Origin: Oscillospiraceae bacterium
Lineage (GTDB): Bacteria > Bacillota_A > Clostridia > Oscillospirales > Oscillospiraceae
Length of the DNA stretch: 25,726 nucleotides
Assembly: GCA_015068055.1 (NCBI GenBank)
Contig: SVLG01000027.1
Location: 1 to 25,726, forward strand
Direction of reading: 5' to 3'
Positions 10,659 through 18,851 of this stretch are shown here, piece by piece (within the stretch, counting starts at the first letter, position 1; every line of letters begins with the position of its first letter). Both the position numbers and the translations under genes were made by a program. The notes under the pieces were generated by a model. That model saw nothing but the letters and a program-made list of their open reading frames with translations, made no database searches and was not told where the DNA came from.

Positions 10659-12872
10659 TTGGACGAAAGAGACGAACAGCAGTATATTGAGCTCAGCGGC
10701 ACGGTAAAAAACGTCGTTTTCCAGAACGAGGAAAACGGCTATACGGTGCTGCGTCTGGACGTGGGCGGTGACGAACCCATGACCGTGGTGGGCTGCCTGC
10801 CCTTTGCCGCCAGCGGCGAGGGGCTTACAGTGCTGGGCAGCTGGGAGCGCCATCCCAGCCACGGCACCCAGTTCAGGGCGGTTTCGGCGCAGCGTCGGCT
10901 GCCGGTGGGGGAGCGGGCTATCTATGCCTACCTTGCCAGCGGTGCCGTCAAGGGCATCGGTGCGGCCACGGCCACGCTGCTGGTGGACAAGTTCGGTACC
11001 CGCACGCTGGAAGTGCTCAGCGAGGAGCCGGAACGCCTCACGGAGATCAAGGGTATCACCCTACGCAAAGCAAGAAGCTTTTCCGAGGCCTTCCGCCGTC
11101 AGGCGGGTATCCGCGCGCTGATGGAGTTTCTTTCGGCAAACGCTCTCCGGCCAGAGTATGCTATGCGGCTCTACCGGGTCTACGGAGATGAGGCGCTGAG
11201 CCTTTTGAAGGCGAACCCCTATCTCATTACCAGCGAACGCATCGGCGGCCTTTTTGAGGAGGCCGACGCGCTGGCGCTGTCCCTTGGCTTTGAGGACGAC
11301 AGCCCGGAGCGCATCAGCGCTGCGTTGATCTTTGAAATGCGCCATAATCTGAAAAACGGCCACAGCTTCCTCCCCCGGGAAAAGCTCACCGCCGCCACCG
11401 CCCAGCTTATCGGCGTTACGGTGGAGGCCGCCGAGGAATGTCTCGATGTACTGGAGGACGAGGAAGAAGTAGTCGTCTGCCCGGTGGCCAATGTCACCGC
11501 GGTTTATCTCCGTTCCCTCTATGAAGCGGAGGTCTATGTCTCTGCCCGGCTTCGTGCCATGGGGGAGAGTATTATCAAAAATGAACTGGATATGGGTGTC
11601 CTCTGCCATGAGGTGGAACTCACGCAGGGCATCCGTTATGCGCCCATGCAGCGCAAGGCTGTTGAACTGGCTGCCGGGCGTCAGATTCTGGCCCTCACCG
11701 GTGGTCCCGGCACCGGCAAGACCACCATCATCAAGGGCCTCTTGAAGCTCTACGATGAACTGAAAATCGATGTTCTCCTCTGTGCCCCCACGGGCCGGGC
11801 CGCCCAGCGCATGAGCGAGCTCACCGGCGAGGAGGCCTATACCATTCACCGCCTTCTGGGTGCCGGCTGGGCCGCCGAGGGCGACACACTCGTCTTCCGT
11901 AAAAACGAGGATGACCCGCTCAAATGCGGTGCCGTCATTCTGGACGAGTGCTCTATGGTTGACATAATGCTTATGCAGGCCCTTTTGAAAGCCCTGCCCC
12001 GAAACTGTCGGCTGATCCTTGTGGGCGATACCGACCAGCTGCCCAGCGTGGGTCCGGGCTGCGTCTTCCTGGACATTCTTCGCTCCGGTGTGATTGCGGC
12101 GGTGCGTCTCCGGGAGGTGTTCCGGCAGGGGGAGGAGAGCCGCATTGTCCGCAATGCCCATCTCATCAACGAAGGAGCCCATCCGGATTTGAAGGAAAAC
12201 ACCGGTGACTTTTTCTTCATGCAGCGGGGTACCGGAGACCGTATCGCCAATACGGTGGTGGAGCTTTGCCGGGATCGTCTGCCGGGGAAGATGGGCTATG
12301 ACCCCATGGACATTCAGGTTCTCACGGCCACCCGCCGGGGCGAGAGCGGCACCTATGCTCTGAATATGGCTCTGCAGGCGGCCCTGAATCCGCCCAAAGC
12401 GGACAAAAAGGAAAAGGCCTTTGGCGAAAGGGTGTTCCGCGAGGGTGACCGGGTCATGCAGATCCGAAACGACTATGACATTCTTTGGACCCGAGGCAGT
12501 GAAAGCGGCAACGGCATCTTCAACGGCGACGTGGGCCGCATCCTCTCGGTGGATGCCGACAACGAGATTCTCTGGATCGACTTTGAGGGCAAGCTGACGG
12601 CTTACAGCTTTGAACAGCTGGGTGAGCTGGAACTGGCCTACGCGGTGACGGTACATAAGAGTCAGGGCAGCGAGTATCCCGCCGTGGTGCTGGCTGCGGG
12701 CCGGGCTCCGGCGCGGCTTTTGAGCCGTGACCTTCTGTACACGGCGGTGACCCGGGCTCGCCGGCTTCTTGTGACCGTGGGCGATCAGAGCATCGTCCAT
12801 GCCATGATCGAAAACGGCCGCAAGGCCCGGCGTTACAGCGGCCTTCGGGCCAGACTGGCAGGCGAGGCATGA
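10659..12872 (+). CDS. recD2: RecD2-type ATP-dependent 5'-3' DNA helicase
   Basis: This 737-residue superfamily 1B helicase matches stand-alone RecD2, the form found in bacteria with AddAB rather than RecBC. The N-terminal part holds helix-hairpin-helix-like repeats (around GIGAATATLL and LTEIKGITLRKA, residues 95-135). The motor has a Walker A in TGGPGTGKTT (about residue 347), a Walker B in ILDECSMVD (about 427), GDTDQLPSVGPG (motif III), and the C-terminal VHKSQGSEYPAVV and LLYTAVTRARRLL motifs that terminate RecD proteins. Start is TTG at 10659 with AGGA at 10647-10650; it begins 15 bp after uvrA. Its stop overlaps the comFC start by 4 bp. Likely role: replication fork and recombination repair. 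Confidence 0.95.
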   Translation: MDERDEQQYIELSGTVKNVVFQNEENGYTVLRLDVGGDEPMTVVGCLPFAASGEGLTVLGSWERHPSHGTQFRAVSAQRRLPVGERAIYAYLASGAVKGIGAATATLLVDKFGTRTLEVLSEEPERLTEIKGITLRKARSFSEAFRRQAGIRALMEFLSANALRPEYAMRLYRVYGDEALSLLKANPYLITSERIGGLFEEADALALSLGFEDDSPERISAALIFEMRHNLKNGHSFLPREKLTAATAQLIGVTVEAAEECLDVLEDEEEVVVCPVANVTAVYLRSLYEAEVYVSARLRAMGESIIKNELDMGVLCHEVELTQGIRYAPMQRKAVELAAGRQILALTGGPGTGKTTIIKGLLKLYDELKIDVLLCAPTGRAAQRMSELTGEEAYTIHRLLGAGWAAEGDTLVFRKNEDDPLKCGAVILDECSMVDIMLMQALLKALPRNCRLILVGDTDQLPSVGPGCVFLDILRSGVIAAVRLREVFRQGEESRIVRNAHLINEGAHPDLKENTGDFFFMQRGTGDRIANTVVELCRDRLPGKMGYDPMDIQVLTATRRGESGTYALNMALQAALNPPKADKKEKAFGERVFREGDRVMQIRNDYDILWTRGSESGNGIFNGDVGRILSVDADNEILWIDFEGKLTAYSFEQLGELELAYAVTVHKSQGSEYPAVVLAAGRAPARLLSRDLLYTAVTRARRLLVTVGDQSIVHAMIENGRKARRYSGLRARLAGEA

Positions 12873-13522
12873 GGCTGATCGATTGGATACTGGATCTGAT
12901 CTTTCCGCCCAAGTGCGTGTTTTGCGCAGCCATTCTCGAGTCCTCAGCGGAGAAAATCTGTCCGGACTGTGAAAAGAACCTGCTTCGCTGGCGTAATGAG
13001 CGGGTGCAAAAGGCTGAGTTTCTGCCGCAGATCGCGGCAGCGCTGCACTACGAAGAGCATGTCCGCGAGTCTGTCCACCGCTACAAGTTTGCCGGACGCA
13101 GCTATTATGCGCCGCTTTACGGTACGCTGATGGCCATGGCGGCGGGCGAACAGCTGACGGAAAACTTTGATACACTGAGCTATGTGCCCCTGAGCAAAAA
13201 GCGCCTGCGGAAGCGGGGCTACGATCAGGCGCGGCTGTTGGCGGAGGAGCTGGGGAAGCACTTTAGCATGGAAGTGGAAACGCTTCTGGTGAAGGTGCGG
13301 GATGTGCCCGCCCAATCCACCATGAAAACGGCCGCCGAGCGCCGGGCCAATATCTCCGGCTGCTATGCCGTTGCCGAGGGGGTAAAGGTGGAGGGAAAGC
13401 GCGTCCTGCTGGTGGACGATGTTCTGACCACCGGCGCGACCCTTTCCGAGGCGGCACGGATGCTGCGGCTCCATGGGGCTGCGGCGGTTTACGGCGCGGT
13501 TCTGGCCTGCGCCCGGAAATGA
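12869..13522 (+). CDS. comFC: ComF-family phosphoribosyltransferase-like protein (ComFC)
   Basis: The 217-residue protein has an N-terminal four-cysteine zinc site (Cys16, Cys19, Cys31, Cys34) and a C-terminal type I phosphoribosyltransferase fold with the PRPP-loop motif VLLVDDVLTTGAT (about residues 179-191). This is the architecture of ComFC, a cytoplasmic protein linked to natural transformation in Bacillus and other species; the reaction remains poorly defined. Length fits the family (about 210-240). It overlaps recD2 by ATGA, so it is co-translated with a DNA helicase, a common pairing of DNA-processing functions. No comFA or other competence gene is in the window, so competence itself cannot be inferred. 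Confidence 0.92.
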   Translation: MRLIDWILDLIFPPKCVFCAAILESSAEKICPDCEKNLLRWRNERVQKAEFLPQIAAALHYEEHVRESVHRYKFAGRSYYAPLYGTLMAMAAGEQLTENFDTLSYVPLSKKRLRKRGYDQARLLAEELGKHFSMEVETLLVKVRDVPAQSTMKTAAERRANISGCYAVAEGVKVEGKRVLLVDDVLTTGATLSEAARMLRLHGAAAVYGAVLACARK

Positions 13523-13545
13523 TGAGAATAACAAACGCTTATATA

Positions 13546-13552
13546 TGAGGTG
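13546..13552 (+). promoter_or_regulatory. Ribosome binding site fixing the mreB-like start at 13559
   Basis: GAGGTGA lies 6-7 bases before ATG 13559. The in-frame GTG at 13550 falls inside this element and so is not a plausible start. Confidence 0.75.
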
Positions 13553-13558
13553 AAACAA

Positions 13559-14611
13559 ATGGGTAAACTGAGCAGTATGATCATATTTGTCGAGCGCGAT
13601 ATAGCCATCGACATGGGCACCGACTCCACCCTTCTTTATGTGGATGGCAAGGGCATCCGTCTCCGTGAGCCCACGGTGGTGGCCGTGGACAAGCAGGAGG
13701 GCCGCATGCTGAAGATGGGCGAGGAAGCCCGGAAGATGCTGGGCCGTACCCCCGCCAACATCGCCGCCGTACACCCCATCAGCCACGGCGTTATCTCCGA
13801 CTATGACATGTCCACGCTGATGCTTCGCGAACTGGTGCGGCGCATCACCTCCTTCAGCCTCTTTAAGCCCCGGGTGCTGATGTGTGTCCCCGGCAGCATC
13901 ACCGGCGTGGAGGAGCGTGCCATCATCGATGCCTGCATCGAGGCCGGCTGCCGCAAGGTCTATCTGGTGGAAAGTGCCGTAGCCACCGCTGTGGGCGCGG
14001 GTCTGGATATTTCCCGCCCCGATGGTCAGATGGTGCTGGATATCGGCAGCGGGACCACCGAAGCCGCCGTGGTGTCTCTGGGCGGCGTGGTGGAGAGCGA
14101 GTCCATCAAGACGGCCGGCGCCAGCTTTGATGAGGCCATCATCCGCTACATCCGCCGTAAGCATAATCTGCTCATCGGTATGCGTACCGCGGAGGAACTC
14201 AAGAAGAGCATCGGCTGCGTCCGTCCCCGGCCTCAGGCGGAGTATGAGGAAGTCAAGGGCCGCTGCCTCATGACCGGTCTGCCCCGGAGCATTACCGTCA
14301 GCTCCGACGAGATGGTGGAGGCGCTGGAGGAACCCGCCGAGACCATTCTGGAGACGGCCCACATGGTGCTGGAGCGCACCGCCCCCGAGCTGGTGGCCGA
14401 CATCTCCGAAAACGGCATTGTGCTGGCCGGCGGCGGCAGCCTGCTCTATGGCCTTGACCGTCTGGTCACCGAGCGTACCGGCATCGTGGCCAACGTGGTG
14501 GACGATGCCATCAGCTGCACCGCCTACGGTGCGGGCCGTATGCTCTCCAAGCTGAACAATATGCCCGAGGGCATGATCAATCTGGCCCGCCGCCGCCAGA
14601 TGAAGGGATAA
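13559..14611 (+). CDS. mreB: MreB-family actin-like cell shape protein
   Basis: MreB polymerises under the membrane and organises wall synthesis during elongation. The 350-residue product carries the actin-fold signatures: phosphate-1 (AIDMGTDSTL, near residue 15), REPTVVAVD, MreB's HPISHGVISDYD segment (near 75), phosphate-2 (VLDIGSGTTEAAV, near 160) and the adenosine motif IVLAGGGSLL (near 285). Length fits MreB/Mbl/MreBH (about 335-350). Start was set at ATG 13559. It is not followed by mreC and mreD but by a lipid-acylation fusion gene 21 bp later, so it is probably an Mbl/MreBH-like paralogue. Its partners and precise subtype cannot be read from sequence alone. Confidence 0.92.
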   Translation: MGKLSSMIIFVERDIAIDMGTDSTLLYVDGKGIRLREPTVVAVDKQEGRMLKMGEEARKMLGRTPANIAAVHPISHGVISDYDMSTLMLRELVRRITSFSLFKPRVLMCVPGSITGVEERAIIDACIEAGCRKVYLVESAVATAVGAGLDISRPDGQMVLDIGSGTTEAAVVSLGGVVESESIKTAGASFDEAIIRYIRRKHNLLIGMRTAEELKKSIGCVRPRPQAEYEEVKGRCLMTGLPRSITVSSDEMVEALEEPAETILETAHMVLERTAPELVADISENGIVLAGGGSLLYGLDRLVTERTGIVANVVDDAISCTAYGAGRMLSKLNNMPEGMINLARRRQMKG

Positions 14612-14632
14612 AAAAGAGAAAGAGACCGATAT

Positions 14633-17221
14633 ATGAGAGAAAATTCCGAGCTTTTTGGGAAAAAACTGTACCTGCCTGCCATCGTGGAAGAAGGCTTTCA
14701 GACCGGTGGGGAGGAGACCTTTGCCATTTATCAGCGCGCCGACGGCAGCCGCGAGGAATATAGTTATGTAAACTTATTAAACGAGGGCAAGGCACTGCTG
14801 GAGCGCATAAACACCATGGGCCTTGAAAAGGGCGACCGCATCGCTGTCATCACCGCGCTGAAGCCCTGGTGGTACAGCATTTACTATGCGGCTGTCAAGG
14901 CGGGGCTTATCATGGTCTGCATTGATCCCGGCGCACCCCTGTCCCAAATTCAGAATATGCTTCGGGAGACCGAGAGCCGCTGCGTTTTTGTGGGCGTGGA
15001 CAATGTCCGCCTGCCCCGGGAACTGGAAGGGCGCATCCCCGTGCTGGAAATCGCTCCGGGATTCCCGTTTCGGAGCGAGTGCCGGCGGGTGGATATCCTC
15101 CTGGGTCCCGCCACGCCGCTGGCTGAAGAGGCTGTTTTCGTAATTTTCTCCTCCGGCACCACCGGTGAGCGGCGCAAGGCGGTGCTGCTGCCCGGCAGCT
15201 CCATTGCCGATGCTTTGGAGTGGAACGGCTCTGCTGACTCCGGCGTGTATAAGAATATCCCTGCTTATACCATGCACAAGCGGGACCTTATGCTCTTTCC
15301 ACCCTATCATATCGCCGGGCTCATGGCCTCCACGCTGGATCTTTACGCCAATACCGAGGTCATCATGCTGGAAAAGCTCACGCCCCAGATGCTGGGCGGC
15401 GTGCTGCAGGAGCTGAAGCCCGATAACGTCTGCACTGTACCCGGAATGCTGACGGTGCTTATGAAGAAGATCAAGGCTACCCTTGCCGAAAGTCCCCTGA
15501 AGAATGCCTATGTAAAGACGGCCATGCGCCTCAGCGGCTTTCTTCGCCGGAAGTTTGGCTGCAAGATCGGTTTCCACCTGCTGCGCAGCGTCAACCGGGC
15601 GGCGCTGGGCGGCGAGCTTCGCAGCTTCATGATCGGCGCATCTCCCTGCGATGCCGAAACCATGCGCTTCTTTTTGGACATGGGCATTGACGTGCCTTTG
15701 GCCTATGGCCTCAGTGAGCTGGGTGCTCCACTGGCCGTTACCGGCAAGGGCTATTATCTTAACTCCACCGGCCGGGTGAACCGCCATGGTGAGGGCATGG
15801 ATATCCGCATTGTTAACCCTGACGAGCAGGGGAGAGGTGAGGTGGAAATTCTCTCCCCCTTCCGCATGATCAGCTACCTCAATCCCGAGGATATGGTTGG
15901 CTGTTTTACCGAGGACGGTTATTTCAGGACCGGTGATCTGGGCTTCTTTAATGACGAAGACTGTCTGGTGATCTGCGGCCGCGCCAAGGAGGCGATTGTC
16001 CTCCGCAACGGCGAGAAGCTTCTGCCCGAGGAGATTGAGACCCAGTATAAAAATATCGGCGATCTCTCTGAGCTGGCTGCTTTTAAGGTACCGGGCAGCG
16101 GCGGCTGCGATGCTTTTTCTCTGGCGGGGGTTGTCCGCAAGGAAAGCGGTCTGCCCGATGAGGTGGTCAGGCTCCATATTCTGGAGCGCGCCGCCGCCCT
16201 CCCGGCCATGTACCGGCCTCAGGAGGTCTATATGCTCCGGGAACTGCCTCTTTCCGCTACCCGGAAGGTGCAGCGCTTCCGTCTCACCGAGATGGCGGTG
16301 CAGGGACTGAAGGCTCCGGTTACCGAGTCCTCTCTCCGTGCTGTAAAGGAGGAGGGCCTGGCCGGTGAATTGAGGGAGCTTCTGATCAGTGTGGGTGGTC
16401 CCCAGTGGAAGGACATGGAGCTTACCGAGGGGCTGCTGCTGGACCTTGATTCCCTGCAGGCCATTGAGCTTTCTGTGGCCGTGCAGGAGAAGTTCGGTAT
16501 CGACCTCTTCCAACTGCCTACCCCACCGGAGACCTTCGGTGCCCTGATGCAGGCAGTCAGCGCTTTTGAGGAACTGGAACACACCGATAAGCACGATCTG
16601 GACCTGAGCCGCTACCCCGAGCCGGTGAGTGCCGCCGCCCACACGGTGGTGGATCCGCTGGTGAAGATCATCCAGCGCGTCTGGAACGTTCACGCCGTGG
16701 GCACGGAGAACATCCCGGCAGAAGGGAATTTCCTGATCTGTTCCAACCACATCACCTCCCTTGACCCTGTGTGGATCGGCGCCTGTATGCCTCTGCGCTA
16801 CCGGAGAAAGACGGCTATTGTGGGAAAGAGCAGCCTGCTGGAGAGCAAGTATCTCAAGGATCTGGTGCGCACCCATAACTTTGTTCCCGTGGACCGTACC
16901 GGTAACTCGGTTGCCACGCTGGACCGCTGCCGGGAACTGCTGGAGGAAGGCTGGAACGTAGAAATCTTCCCCGAGGGTACCAACTTTGAAAACGCCAAGG
17001 AGCTGATGAGCTTCAAGCAGGGGCCTGCCCGCTTGGCCATCGCGGCGGCCAAGCCCATCCTCCCCGTGCATATCAAAGGACTCAAGCATGTGGAGAATCA
17101 TACCTTCCTGCCCCCGCTGGGCAGCCGCATCGAAGTGGTTTTCGGCCCGGTGGTCACCCCGGAGGGGAAGGATCCCGCTGCGCTTACCGCGGAACTGAGA
17201 GAGACGATACAAAACCTGTAA
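14633..17221 (+). CDS. Fused AMP-forming acyl ligase, acyl carrier domain and PlsC-type acyltransferase
   Basis: One 862-residue frame joins three functions. Residues 1 to about 550 form an adenylate-forming ligase: P-loop SSGTTG (173-178), YFRTGDLG (near 430), GRAKE, and the catalytic lysine Lys545 in LSATRKVQRF. Residues about 570-645 look like an acyl carrier domain, with DLDSLQAIEL placing the phosphopantetheine serine at Ser607. Residues about 655-862 are a PlsC/LPLAT acyltransferase with Asn-His...Asp (His706, Asp711) and FPEGT (779-783). No membrane segment is obvious. Inferred role: activate a fatty acid, hold it on the internal carrier and transfer it to a lysophospholipid. E. coli Aas fuses similar ends in the opposite order without a carrier. 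The gene follows mreB by 21 bp with only a weak ribosome binding site. Confidence 0.88.
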   Translation: MRENSELFGKKLYLPAIVEEGFQTGGEETFAIYQRADGSREEYSYVNLLNEGKALLERINTMGLEKGDRIAVITALKPWWYSIYYAAVKAGLIMVCIDPGAPLSQIQNMLRETESRCVFVGVDNVRLPRELEGRIPVLEIAPGFPFRSECRRVDILLGPATPLAEEAVFVIFSSGTTGERRKAVLLPGSSIADALEWNGSADSGVYKNIPAYTMHKRDLMLFPPYHIAGLMASTLDLYANTEVIMLEKLTPQMLGGVLQELKPDNVCTVPGMLTVLMKKIKATLAESPLKNAYVKTAMRLSGFLRRKFGCKIGFHLLRSVNRAALGGELRSFMIGASPCDAETMRFFLDMGIDVPLAYGLSELGAPLAVTGKGYYLNSTGRVNRHGEGMDIRIVNPDEQGRGEVEILSPFRMISYLNPEDMVGCFTEDGYFRTGDLGFFNDEDCLVICGRAKEAIVLRNGEKLLPEEIETQYKNIGDLSELAAFKVPGSGGCDAFSLAGVVRKESGLPDEVVRLHILERAAALPAMYRPQEVYMLRELPLSATRKVQRFRLTEMAVQGLKAPVTESSLRAVKEEGLAGELRELLISVGGPQWKDMELTEGLLLDLDSLQAIELSVAVQEKFGIDLFQLPTPPETFGALMQAVSAFEELEHTDKHDLDLSRYPEPVSAAAHTVVDPLVKIIQRVWNVHAVGTENIPAEGNFLICSNHITSLDPVWIGACMPLRYRRKTAIVGKSSLLESKYLKDLVRTHNFVPVDRTGNSVATLDRCRELLEEGWNVEIFPEGTNFENAKELMSFKQGPARLAIAAAKPILPVHIKGLKHVENHTFLPPLGSRIEVVFGPVVTPEGKDPAALTAELRETIQNL

Positions 17222-17225
17222 GAAT

Positions 17226-17260
17226 AAAGTCCGGGATGGTGAACACCGTCCCGGACTTTT
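17226..17260 (+). terminator. Rho-independent terminator ending the uvrA-to-acyltransferase operon
   Basis: AAAGTCCGGGA (17226-17236) pairs with TCCCGGACTTT (17249-17259), with further pairing inside, and TTTT closes the stem. Confidence 0.88.
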
Positions 17261-17277
17261 GCGTCCATGATCTCCCA

Positions 17278-17306
17278 TTGCGTATTTGACCCGATTTGTG
17301 TAGAAT
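17278..17306 (+). promoter_or_regulatory. Possible promoter of the secreted lysozyme-like gene
   Basis: TTGCGT (17278-17283), a 17-base spacer and TAGAAT (17301-17306) could be a promoter with a weak -35 box. If used, its -10 box would be part of the left arm of the inverted repeat at 17301-17339. Confidence 0.45.
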
Positions 17307-17341
17307 GTCTCCAGACCCTGTCGGAAAGGAGACATTCTATG
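17300..17341 (+). promoter_or_regulatory. Perfect 12-bp inverted repeat covering the ribosome binding site and start codon of the lysozyme-like gene
   Basis: TAGAATGTCTCC (17301-17312) is the exact reverse complement of GGAGACATTCTA (17328-17339), separated by 15 bases. The right arm includes the GGAG of the ribosome binding site and the A of the start codon; G-T wobbles at 17300/17340 and 17299/17341 could extend pairing over the whole ATG. It may be an RNA hairpin hiding the start, or an operator for a dimeric regulator. Confidence 0.7.
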
Positions 17342-18847
17342 CGATGGAAGAAACTTTGTCTATGGCTCTTGTGTCTGGCCTTACTCCTGCCGGTGATTCC
17401 GGCCCGGGCTGCTGATACATATGCCGAAAACGAAGCGGAGATCTACCGCTTTCTAAAGGAGGACATGCAGCTCAGCACCGCTGTGGCCTGCGGCATACTC
17501 GCCAATATTGCGAGCGAATCCAACTTCAACCCCACGGCTCAGATCACCGACGTAAACGGAAAGACCAGCTTTGGCCTTATCCAATGGAATGGTGGCCGCT
17601 TTGAGAATCTGAAGCGCTTCAGCACCCAAAACGGCCTTGACTACCGGACGGTGGATGCCCAGATGCGTTTTATGCAGCATGAGCTGCTGGGTGAAGAAAA
17701 GCAGGCCTGGCAGACATTGCAGGGCATCCCCGATACGCTGCAGGGGGCGTACACCGCCGCCTGGAACTTTGCCCGCTGGTATGAGCGCTGCTGGAGCGGC
17801 TACTATGCCCAGCGTGGTCAGACGGCCTGTGCCTCCTATTACCTGCGTTACACCAACGATACCACCAGCCGCCTGGTGTTCTTCGATGCCAATGGAGGCA
17901 GCAGCGGCGAGAATGTTCGCGTCCTCCGGGAAGGACAGCCTCTCGGCACTCTGCCCACGCCCACCTGGGGCAGCAACAGCTTCCTTGGCTGGTACAGTGC
18001 CAGGTCCGGCGGCAACTACTACAGTGCACAAAGCACCATGGGAAAGGGGCACCTTGTGCTGTATGCCCACTGGAGCAGCGTCGAGAGCTTTGTAAAGAGA
18101 CTCTATGAGCTCTGCCTTGGCCGCGGACCCGACCCGACCGGGCTGCAGAACTGGACAAACGCCCTGCGCAGCGGCAGTATGAGCGGTGCGCAGGTGGCTG
18201 CGGGCTTCTTTGCCAGCGCGGAATATAAAAACCGGGGCCACAGCAACGAGGCGTTTGTGGATACCCTTTATGCGGTGCTCCTGGACCGTCGGAGCGACAG
18301 CAGCGGACGGTCTACCTGGCTTGGCCATCTGCAGAGCGGCCGGAGCCGCTGTTGGATCTTCAGTCGGTTTACCCGCTGCGTCGAGTTCCAAAATCTCTGT
18401 GCGGCCTACGGCATTCGGGCCGGCAGCGTGGGGGAGAGCGAGTTTGATATGGGTGGCAGCAACCATACCGCACCGGCTCCCGGCACCGATGATGCCGCCG
18501 TTCGTGCCTTTGTGACGCGGCTTTATGAGCAGTGCCTCAGCCGCAGCCCTGACAGCGACGGGCTTGAAAACTGGACGCGTCATCTGACGGAAAACGGATA
18601 CAGCGGTGCGCAGGTGGCGGAAGGTTTTGTTTTCAGCGCCGAGTACCGCGGCCGCGGCACCGACGACGGTGAGTTTGTGACCATGCTCTATAACACCATC
18701 CTAAACCGGGGTGTTGACAGCGAAGGTTACGCCTTCTGGACCGGTCATCTGCAGAGCGGCCGGAGCCGTCAATGGGTCTTTGAAAATGTCTGCCGCAGCG
18801 TGGAATTCCAGGGGCTTTGTGCGGCTTACGGCATTCGCGCCTATTAA
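17339..18847 (+). CDS. Secreted phage-tail-lysozyme-like protein with a Listeria-Bacteroides repeat and two DUF4214 units
   Basis: The 502-residue product begins with a clear signal peptide (MRWKK, a Leu-rich core, PARA-ADTY cleavage after about residue 24). Residues about 27-165 resemble the phage tail lysozyme domain: an ASESNFNP segment containing the likely catalytic Glu, SFGLIQWNGGRFE, and the AAWNFARWYERC end. Residues about 179-245 match a Listeria-Bacteroides (InlB-type) repeat, VFFDANGG to LYAHW. Residues 248-360 and 388-502 are two DUF4214 units, each of two LYxxxLxRxxDxxG half-repeats. Likely role: cell-wall cleavage or attachment at the surface. The ATG at 17339 follows GGAAAGGAG and starts the signal peptide; the frame is open back to 17267 but without signal character. 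Terminators flank it, so it is monocistronic. Confidence 0.88.
   Translation: MRWKKLCLWLLCLALLLPVIPARAADTYAENEAEIYRFLKEDMQLSTAVACGILANIASESNFNPTAQITDVNGKTSFGLIQWNGGRFENLKRFSTQNGLDYRTVDAQMRFMQHELLGEEKQAWQTLQGIPDTLQGAYTAAWNFARWYERCWSGYYAQRGQTACASYYLRYTNDTTSRLVFFDANGGSSGENVRVLREGQPLGTLPTPTWGSNSFLGWYSARSGGNYYSAQSTMGKGHLVLYAHWSSVESFVKRLYELCLGRGPDPTGLQNWTNALRSGSMSGAQVAAGFFASAEYKNRGHSNEAFVDTLYAVLLDRRSDSSGRSTWLGHLQSGRSRCWIFSRFTRCVEFQNLCAAYGIRAGSVGESEFDMGGSNHTAPAPGTDDAAVRAFVTRLYEQCLSRSPDSDGLENWTRHLTENGYSGAQVAEGFVFSAEYRGRGTDDGEFVTMLYNTILNRGVDSEGYAFWTGHLQSGRSRQWVFENVCRSVEFQGLCAAYGIRAY
18182..18842 (+). repeat. 420-bp tandem duplication encoding the two DUF4214 units
   Basis: Identical stretches recur exactly 420 bases apart: 17 bases at 18182-18198 and 18602-18618, 23 bases at 18326-18348 and 18746-18768, and a near-identical stretch near 18399 and 18819. 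The 140-codon period shows an internal gene duplication; the intervening sequence has diverged. Confidence 0.85.
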
Positions 18848-18851
18848 CAGC

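Noticed and set aside
7764..10862. A very long open frame (about 1030 codons) on the minus strand opposite uvrA
   Set aside because: It is a mirror of uvrA's codon bias: the translation has no domain, is low in complexity, and has no ribosome binding site. uvrA itself shows complete motifs.
11061..13175. A minus-strand open frame of about 700 codons opposite recD2 and comFC
   Set aside because: It crosses two confidently coding genes in another frame and shows no motif or ribosome binding site.
13550..13558. GTG start three codons before the mreB ATG
   Set aside because: The GTG is part of the GAGGTGA ribosome binding site, which is correctly spaced for ATG 13559.
14777..17335. A long minus-strand open frame (about 850 codons) opposite the acyl ligase fusion
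   Set aside because: It has no recognisable motif and lies antisense to a gene with intact active sites; GC-rich codon bias makes such frames common here.
17267..17338. A 24-codon extension of the lysozyme-like protein
   Set aside because: It would bury the signal peptide and lacks a ribosome binding site; the extension overlaps the inverted repeat.
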